A stretch of 42,550 nt of DNA from a virus: IMG/VR virus record IMGVR_UViG_3300015194_000006, positions 1 to 42,550 of that record; one strand, written 5' to 3'. The notes beneath the pieces are model-generated. The model saw only the letters and a list, made by a program, of their open reading frames with translations, had not been told where the DNA came from and ran no database searches. The position numbers were made by a program, and so were the translations under genes. Each line of letters starts with the position of its first letter. Positions within the stretch are counted from its first letter, which is position 1. Shown here piece after piece: positions 37,636-42,550 of the stretch.

Positions 37636-38601
37636 ATGCTCAACACCCAAGTCGACCCGCAACTCCATGGCGACCCGCGAACTGATGCAGTGACCGCGGA
37701 CCCGGGAAGCGAAGACGAGGCAATCGCGGCGTTTCACCAGCGCCGCCAGTCTCAAGCGCCGAGCGAGCCGGAAACACCGACCGACGAGCCGCAAGCGGAC
37801 GACGACCAGCCGGAAGCCGTGGATGCTGACCCGGTGGACGACGAGCCGCAAGCGGAAGAACTCATCGAAGTGGAGTACGAGGGGGATACCTACAAGGTTC
37901 CCCCCACGCTGCGGGAAGCGCTGCTTCGCAAGGCCGACTACTCCCGCCGCATGGCCGAAGTCTCGGAAGCGAAGAAGGACTACGCGCAGCGCATCGAGTC
38001 CGCTCAGAAGCTGCTTGAAGGAGCCGAGAAGCTCGCCGAGGCCAAGGCCGAAGCCAAGCAACTCGACGCCCAGCTCAAGCAGTACGAGTCGGTGGACTGG
38101 ACGACGCTGGAGCGAGATGACCCGGCCCGGGCGTCTCTCTTGGCGGTGAAGTTCCTTCAACTTCAACAGGCCCGCGCATCGGTCGAATCGAAGGAGAAAT
38201 CCATCGAACAGACCGTGGCTGGTGAGCGCACGCGAGACCTCAACGCCAAGCAGGCCGAGATGCTCAAGGTGCTCGCCAAGGACTTCCCCGGGTGGGGCGA
38301 GGACGCGGGAACGAAGGTGAGCCAGTACGCGATCAAGAGCGGATGGGCACCCGAGGAAATCCGCAACTTCTCCGACCCGAGGCTGGTGATCGCGCTGGAG
38401 AAGGCTCGCAAGTTCGACGCCATCCAGGACGGCAAGCGCGCTGCGCAAGCCGCCCCCCGCGAAATCCCGCCAGTGGCGAAGCCTGGTGCGCCGCGTCGAG
38501 CGAATCCCACGCAAGACCTGCAAGCCCGGTTTCAGAAATCCAACAGCCCCGACGACGCAGTGGCGTTGTTCGAGGCCCGGGCCGCGCAGAGGCGTCGATA
38601 A
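37636..38601 (+). CDS. Capsid scaffolding protein
   Basis: A 321-residue protein. ATG 37636 is chosen because GGAG lies just upstream (37627-37630); a TTG at 37621 in frame is possible. It is strongly acidic at the start (TPTDEPQADDDQPEAVDADP), then IEVEYEGDTYKVPPTLREAL, a long coiled coil (EAKKDYAQRIESAQKLLEGA, EKLAEAKAEAKQLDAQLKQY) and a basic C-terminal end (FEARAAQRRR), the classic scaffold layout in which the basic C-terminal helix-turn-helix binds the coat. It directly precedes the major capsid gene. Confidence 0.85.
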   Translation: MLNTQVDPQLHGDPRTDAVTADPGSEDEAIAAFHQRRQSQAPSEPETPTDEPQADDDQPEAVDADPVDDEPQAEELIEVEYEGDTYKVPPTLREALLRKADYSRRMAEVSEAKKDYAQRIESAQKLLEGAEKLAEAKAEAKQLDAQLKQYESVDWTTLERDDPARASLLAVKFLQLQQARASVESKEKSIEQTVAGERTRDLNAKQAEMLKVLAKDFPGWGEDAGTKVSQYAIKSGWAPEEIRNFSDPRLVIALEKARKFDAIQDGKRAAQAAPREIPPVAKPGAPRRANPTQDLQARFQKSNSPDDAVALFEARAAQRRR

Positions 38602-38646
38602 CGACATCGCACCTCGCCGGCTCGAAAGAGCATACGAGGTGCCGCC

Positions 38647-39597
38647 ATGACCGTCCCGACCAATTCCCTCCAGACCTACCAGTCCAGCAACAACGCCGAA
38701 GACGTCAGCGACGTCATCATGAACGTGTCGCCGTTCGACACGCCCCTGCTCACGATGATGGGCACGGGCGTGGCCGAAGCGACCTACACCGAGTGGCCCA
38801 TCGAATCGCTCGCGGCGGTCGACACGGCCAATGCGCGCATCGAAGGCGACGACGCCACGATCAACGCCTCCACCACGCCGACCCGTGTGGGCAACTACAC
38901 GCAGTTGCAGGACAAGACGCTGTCGATCACCACGACGCAGCAGCAGATCAAGAAATACGGCGTCAAGGACGAGTGGGCTCACCAGAAGGTCAAGAAGGGC
39001 CGTGAGCTGAAGAACGACATGGAAGCGACCATGTTCCTGAACCAGGCTCGCGTCGTCGGCGCTGCGGGCACGGCTCAGAAGATGCGCTCGCTGCCGGGCT
39101 GGCTGACGACCAACGTCAACCGGGGCGCGGGCGGTGCGAGCGGCAACGCCACCACGGCGGCGACGGATGGCACACAGCGCAACTTCACGGAAAACCTGTT
39201 CCGCCAGACGCTGATCTCCTGCGCCACCAACGCCGGCGAGATGCCCTCGGTCGTGATGGCCGGCATCACGCAGCGGGCCAACCTGTCCTCGCAGCTCACC
39301 GGCTTCTCCACGAAGACCTTGGACATGAAGGACGGCAAGCTCAACGCCTCCATCACGGTCTACCGCTCGGACTACGGCGACCTCAAGCTGGTCCCGAACC
39401 GCCGCCAGCGTGAGCGCGACGTCTACTTCCTGAACCCGTCCTACATGCAGCGCCGCACGCTGGAGCCGATGCAGTTCATCGAGCTGGGTCGGACCGGCCT
39501 GCAGCGCAAGGCGCAGATGTGGACGAACTGGACCGTCGCGGTGCTCAACGAAGCCGCGCACGGCATCCTGGCCGACCTCAACACGACGGTCCTCTGA
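38647..39597 (+). CDS. Major capsid protein (SU10/DUF5309-type HK97 fold)
   Basis: A 316-residue protein starting 45 bases after the scaffold, with GAGG about 8 bases upstream. The pattern TNSLQTYQSSNNAEDVSDVI, NVSPFDTPLLTMMGTGVAEA, TYTEWPIESLAAVD, NYTQLQDKTLSITTTQQQIK and the closing RRTLEPMQFIELGRTGLQRK, MWTNWTVAVLNEAAHG is that of the DUF5309/SU10 coat family, which has the HK97 fold. It forms the icosahedral shell together with the portal and scaffold upstream. A terminator follows, consistent with high expression. Confidence 0.88.
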   Translation: MTVPTNSLQTYQSSNNAEDVSDVIMNVSPFDTPLLTMMGTGVAEATYTEWPIESLAAVDTANARIEGDDATINASTTPTRVGNYTQLQDKTLSITTTQQQIKKYGVKDEWAHQKVKKGRELKNDMEATMFLNQARVVGAAGTAQKMRSLPGWLTTNVNRGAGGASGNATTAATDGTQRNFTENLFRQTLISCATNAGEMPSVVMAGITQRANLSSQLTGFSTKTLDMKDGKLNASITVYRSDYGDLKLVPNRRQRERDVYFLNPSYMQRRTLEPMQFIELGRTGLQRKAQMWTNWTVAVLNEAAHGILADLNTTVL

Positions 39598-39615
39598 TCC
39601 TGGGTGAGTGACTTC

Positions 39616-39649
39616 GGAGCCGCCTTAAACCAGCGGCTCCCCTTCTTTC
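39616..39649 (+). terminator. Terminator after the major capsid gene
   Basis: Perfect 8-bp stem GGAGCCGC (39616-39623)/GCGGCTCC (39633-39640), 9-base loop, then CCTTCTTT. Probably a partial terminator reducing transcription of the downstream tail genes. Confidence 0.7.
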
Positions 39650-39664
39650 GAAAGGAGGGCACTC

Positions 39665-40093
39665 ATGCCCTGCGACATCAAGCAAAACGCCGACGCATCC
39701 ACGGGGATGCAAGGCACGGGCGGCGGCGACGGCGAGTTCGTCGCCCTGCATCGCGGCTACAACGCAACCAGCGTCAACGGCACCATCTTCACGGCCTCGC
39801 GAAACTACGTCGTCAAGTCCGTCGTGCTGCGCCCTGACGTCATCGGCTCGGACGCCTCGGCGGTCACGGTGGCGGTGAAGATCGCGGCCAGCGGAACGGC
39901 CATCGCTTCGGGCGTGGCGGTCCACTCGGGCACCGGCGACCTGAAGGGCACGGCGAACACGAACCAGACGCTGACGCTGTCGACCAACGGGCCGGACCTG
40001 CTCCTGCTCGCGGGCCAGAGCATCGGCCTGGCCTTCACGGGCGTACTGACGGCGGCGGTGGGCAACGTGTCCATCACGCTCTGCCCGGCATGA
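39665..40093 (+). CDS. Beta-rich virion protein, decoration candidate
   Basis: A 142-residue protein with the strongest ribosome site in the late region (AAAGGAGGGC about 5 bases before ATG 39665), implying high-level synthesis. Residues 1-35 are Gly-rich (QNADASTGMQGTGGGDGEFV); the rest is a beta-sandwich-like series (FTASRNYVVKSVVLRPD, SAVTVAVKIAASGTAIASGV, QTLTLSTNGPDLLLLAGQ, GLAFTGVLTAAVGNVSITLC). Its place right after the capsid gene and its composition suggest a head decoration or fibre-base protein. No homologue named. Confidence 0.7.
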   Translation: MPCDIKQNADASTGMQGTGGGDGEFVALHRGYNATSVNGTIFTASRNYVVKSVVLRPDVIGSDASAVTVAVKIAASGTAIASGVAVHSGTGDLKGTANTNQTLTLSTNGPDLLLLAGQSIGLAFTGVLTAAVGNVSITLCPA

Positions 40094-40326
40094 GCGACCC
40101 GCTGCTCTCAACGAGCACGGCGGTCGCGATCACGCCCTCCGACTCGGTGGACCTCCCCAACGGGCCTACGGGCCTGGGGGTGTACGTCGGTGTCGCGGGG
40201 GATGTGACGGCCATCGTGGGAGGCAATACCGTCACCTACAAGGCGGCGGTGGGCCGGTTGAACATCCGCGCGTCTCGCATCCTGGCAACGGGGACGACCG
40301 CGACAAACCTCATCGCGGAGTACTGA
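40090..40326 (+). CDS. Spike base protein, RCAP_Rcc01079-like
   Basis: A 78-residue protein from ATG 40090 (ATGA overlap). The sequence AVAITPSDSVDLPNGPTGLG, VYVGVAGDVTAIVGGNTVTY and RASRILATGTTATNLIAEY matches the small spike-base family first named in a Rhodobacter gene transfer agent (RCAP_Rcc01079). Such proteins attach spikes or fibres to the capsid or baseplate. It is directly followed by the SGNH tailspike, 4 bases on. Its structure is probably a small beta-barrel. Confidence 0.82.
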   Translation: MSDPLLSTSTAVAITPSDSVDLPNGPTGLGVYVGVAGDVTAIVGGNTVTYKAAVGRLNIRASRILATGTTATNLIAEY

Positions 40327-40330
40327 ACCG

Positions 40331-42538
40331 ATGGCGCTCGTATCCGCAGGCACTTCCGCGTCGTACACCTTCGCCGAGGGCGAGTCGGCCACGATCACGC
40401 TTGACCAGGGCGAAGAAGCCCGGGTCGGCGTGACCTCGGCGGCTGGGCGCGACAAGTTCGGCGGTGCGGTGACGGCTCCGCGCGTCATCGGGCCGTTCTC
40501 GGCAGGAGATGTGCTGTCAATCACCGCCATGCGCGGGGATGTGGACTACACGATCTCGTCTGTCGGTGGATTCGGCTTGCCAGCCTCTCTCACCGCTGCT
40601 CAGGTAGCAGCGGGAGGGGTGGGGGCTAACTCCTCGGATGCATATGGCACGGTGATCCCGCCGAGCGGCGTTCCCGCCGTTCTTTTGCGCAACCTGGTGA
40701 CACCCAGCTATCGGCTGGGCTACGCGAGGAACCTGCCGCGCGAAGCTGCTCCGACCATCTCGGTCAGCGCCTCGGCGATGGCGTCGCCCCAGACGTTCGA
40801 CGGCTGCAACACCGCGACCGGCCTTCCGCGCTTCGAAAAGTTCGCCTTCTACGGTGCCGGCAAGACGCTGTTCGCGCCCCGTTCGTCGGCCGTGACGCAG
40901 AACAAGCTCGTCGTCGCATCGCGGGCATCTGCCGACACGCTTGGCTTGCCGCCGTTCACGACCTCGTTCTACCTCACGAGCTACGGCGGTTCGTTCGACA
41001 TCATCTACTACAAGGATGGCATTTCCGATGTCAACCTGTTCGTTGATGGCGTCTACGTCGGGCGCATCACGTTCTCATTGCGTCGGGCGACCGCTCAGGC
41101 TGGTGCGGCCACGACGATGACGCTGGACGCAAGCGCAAGCGCGACCAACGGCTTCTACAACCAGTATTACCTACGCATCACTGGCGGCACGGGGACGGTC
41201 GGCGAAGTGCGCCAGATCACCGGCTACGTCGGTGCGACGAAGATCGCCACGGTGAACGCCGCGTGGACTGTCAATCCGGATGCCACGACGACGTTCGCGG
41301 TCGATGAATCGCCCATTGGCAGCATCGACCCGAACGGCGCCACGCTGCAATACATCAACGTCACCTTCCCGGCGGCATCTCCCCCGCAACCGACGACCCG
41401 CCTGATCCAGATCGCCGGCAAGCAGTTCATGGGCGTGAACATCGGCCAGAACGACGCCATCACGCCGGGACCTCCGCTAATCGTGGGGCCGACGATGATC
41501 TTCCTCGGCGACTCGTTCATGGACGGCACGCGTACGCCGGACCCTGGACTCCATCCCGTCTATGAGATGGGCTTCCAGCTTGGCGTGCAGCCGGTGGGCG
41601 TCTCTTCGGGCTCGACCGGCTGGTGGACGCGTGGCACCAACAACCGCCTCAGCTTCCTCAACCGAGCCTGCCCGCCGACCGAGGCGTGGGAAGTGGCGAA
41701 TCCGTCGAATCAGGGCGCGACAGGCGGGACGTGGACGATCAGCGTCACCTACAACGGGACGACGCAAACGACAAGCGCCCTCGCGTACAACGCCGCCGCA
41801 TCGGCCATCGAGACGGCGCTCACCGCCTTGCGATTCAACGGGTTCGACCCGTCGCTGAACGCGAACTGCCCGACCATCGGTCCGACGACGCAGGGATGCT
41901 TCTGCGTGGCACGAGGCGACATCGGGGCTCCTTTCATCATCGTGGCGAACGGCATGGTGGGCGCAACGATCAGCATCGACAGCAGCGGCCTCACGGGCGG
42001 CGTGGCTGGTCCGGTCACGCAGTACCTCGGCGACATCTACAAGAACGTCCCGCGCGACCCGAATGGCAACGCGCTCCCTTTCCTGCTCTACATGCAAGGC
42101 TCGGGCAACGATTCGTCGGCCACCGGCTACACCGACGCGAAGCTGCAAACGAACGCGACCACCATCGCGCAGCAGATCGTCGCGCGCTTCCCGACATGCA
42201 TCCCCTTCTTCGGCGGGCTGGTGACGGTCAGCGACGGTACGGGCGGGAACGGGATCATCACGGCTGGTGATGTCGCCCACAACGCCGCGATTCTGGCCGG
42301 CGCCGCCTACCTGCCGAAGATGCACGGGCAGGTTCCCTTCATCGACACCTACAAGGAAGGCGTGGGCGGCGAGGCGTACTACACCGGCACCGGCTCGGTG
42401 GGCGTTCCGACGAATGCCAAGCGCGACATCATGAAGTCGCTCGTGTCGTCTGGTCATCCGACCGGGCAGGGAAAGAGCTACTGGACCGCCCGCGACACGC
42501 GCGAGATGCACCGCCTGCTCGCTGGATTCGTCGCCTGA
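40331..42538 (+). CDS. SGNH-hydrolase tailspike (putative polysaccharide deacetylase/esterase) with two inserted modules
   Basis: A 735-residue protein. Residues 1-75 are the docking-like module shared with the protein at 171-1106. A beta-sandwich follows (about 150-375), interrupted at about 253-328 by a module with TMTLDASASATNGFYNQYYL and GEVRQITGYVGATKIATV. The SGNH domain has block I FLGDSFMDG (Ser395), a Gly block (GSTGWW), block III GSGND (Asn593) and a final His709 in SGHPTGQG. Between Gly block and block III, residues about 456-563 form a second inserted module (QGATGGTWTISVTYNGTTQT, TSALAYNAAASAIETALTAL) of a kind common in phage fibres. Probably removes acetyl groups from host surface glycans. 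The final Asp of the usual DxxH is Ser here. The gene crosses the circle junction. Confidence 0.82.
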   Translation: MALVSAGTSASYTFAEGESATITLDQGEEARVGVTSAAGRDKFGGAVTAPRVIGPFSAGDVLSITAMRGDVDYTISSVGGFGLPASLTAAQVAAGGVGANSSDAYGTVIPPSGVPAVLLRNLVTPSYRLGYARNLPREAAPTISVSASAMASPQTFDGCNTATGLPRFEKFAFYGAGKTLFAPRSSAVTQNKLVVASRASADTLGLPPFTTSFYLTSYGGSFDIIYYKDGISDVNLFVDGVYVGRITFSLRRATAQAGAATTMTLDASASATNGFYNQYYLRITGGTGTVGEVRQITGYVGATKIATVNAAWTVNPDATTTFAVDESPIGSIDPNGATLQYINVTFPAASPPQPTTRLIQIAGKQFMGVNIGQNDAITPGPPLIVGPTMIFLGDSFMDGTRTPDPGLHPVYEMGFQLGVQPVGVSSGSTGWWTRGTNNRLSFLNRACPPTEAWEVANPSNQGATGGTWTISVTYNGTTQTTSALAYNAAASAIETALTALRFNGFDPSLNANCPTIGPTTQGCFCVARGDIGAPFIIVANGMVGATISIDSSGLTGGVAGPVTQYLGDIYKNVPRDPNGNALPFLLYMQGSGNDSSATGYTDAKLQTNATTIAQQIVARFPTCIPFFGGLVTVSDGTGGNGIITAGDVAHNAAILAGAAYLPKMHGQVPFIDTYKEGVGGEAYYTGTGSVGVPTNAKRDIMKSLVSSGHPTGQGKSYWTARDTREMHRLLAGFVA

Positions 42539-42550
42539 TCCGCACCCCCA
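42424..42550. repeat. Terminal direct repeat, right copy
   Basis: Identical to 1-127. See the left copy: this overlap marks a circular or circularly permuted genome opened at an arbitrary point. Confidence 0.95.

Noticed and set aside
1-42550. Diversity-generating retroelement, CRISPR array, or tRNA genes
   Set aside because: No reverse transcriptase motif, no template/variable repeat pair, no regularly spaced direct repeats with unique spacers, and no tRNA cloverleaf was seen. The only tandem array is the coding 12-bp repeat at 25429-25590.

Overview
The window is one complete temperate-phage genome of podovirus type. The first 127 bases are repeated exactly as the last 127, so the unique genome is 42,423 bp and the molecule is circular or circularly permuted. 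The DNA is GC-rich and gene-dense, with many ATGA, GTGA and TGATG start/stop overlaps. An integrase, a repressor/Cro switch and a lambda-like lysis cassette mark it as temperate. The virion genes (P22-type portal, P22 gp10-like DNA-stabilisation protein, SU10-type capsid and adaptor, DNA-ejection proteins) mark it as short-tailed. A high-GC proteobacterium, perhaps of the Burkholderiales, is the likely host; this is inferred from style only.

Layout. 1-15116: late virion genes on + (two tail/spike proteins, small head-tail proteins, adaptor, gp10-like plug, a cupin and a 2-oxoglutarate hydroxylase, three ejection proteins, a pectate-lyase-type tailspike), with one small membrane gene on the minus strand at 12455-12604. 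15113-16680: a small gene and the lysis cassette (lambda R-type endolysin, holin candidate, small lipoprotein, Rz with embedded Rz1). 16681-18008: integrase and likely attachment-site DNA. 18009-26401: leftward early operon with an excisionase-like gene, many small accessory genes, an MmcB-like nuclease, a Ref-like nuclease and RecT. 26402-27542: immunity region. 27543-32833: rightward early genes (YdaS/Cro-like, zinc/HNH protein, CII-like, replication initiator, helicase, DNA-binding proteins, RusA-like). 32830-42538: terminase, portal, scaffold, capsid, spike base protein and an SGNH-esterase tailspike, running over the circle junction into position 1.

How it works. The immunity region is arranged like lambda. 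Two copies of a 41-nt promoter/operator block (34 of 41 bases identical) face outwards at 26459-26499 and 27496-27536. Each carries two sites of the form GTCYAA-N5-TTRGAC, centred 23 bp apart and overlapping the -35 and -10 boxes. The leftward block drives the recombination/accessory operon and the rightward block drives Cro, replication and probably late genes. The short repressor and a lipoprotein gene lie between them and are probably the genes expressed in the lysogen. Replication would use an initiator with an origin-like repeat inside its gene plus a RecA-fold helicase. Three large surface proteins carry or resemble polysaccharide-active folds, which suggests entry through a capsule or O-antigen.

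The most unusual points are the mirrored operators, an SGNH esterase with two inserted modules, a GH5-like spike domain that seems to have lost its nucleophile, a virion-operon cupin/hydroxylase pair, and a 12-bp tandem repeat whose only variable bases are all amino-acid changing.
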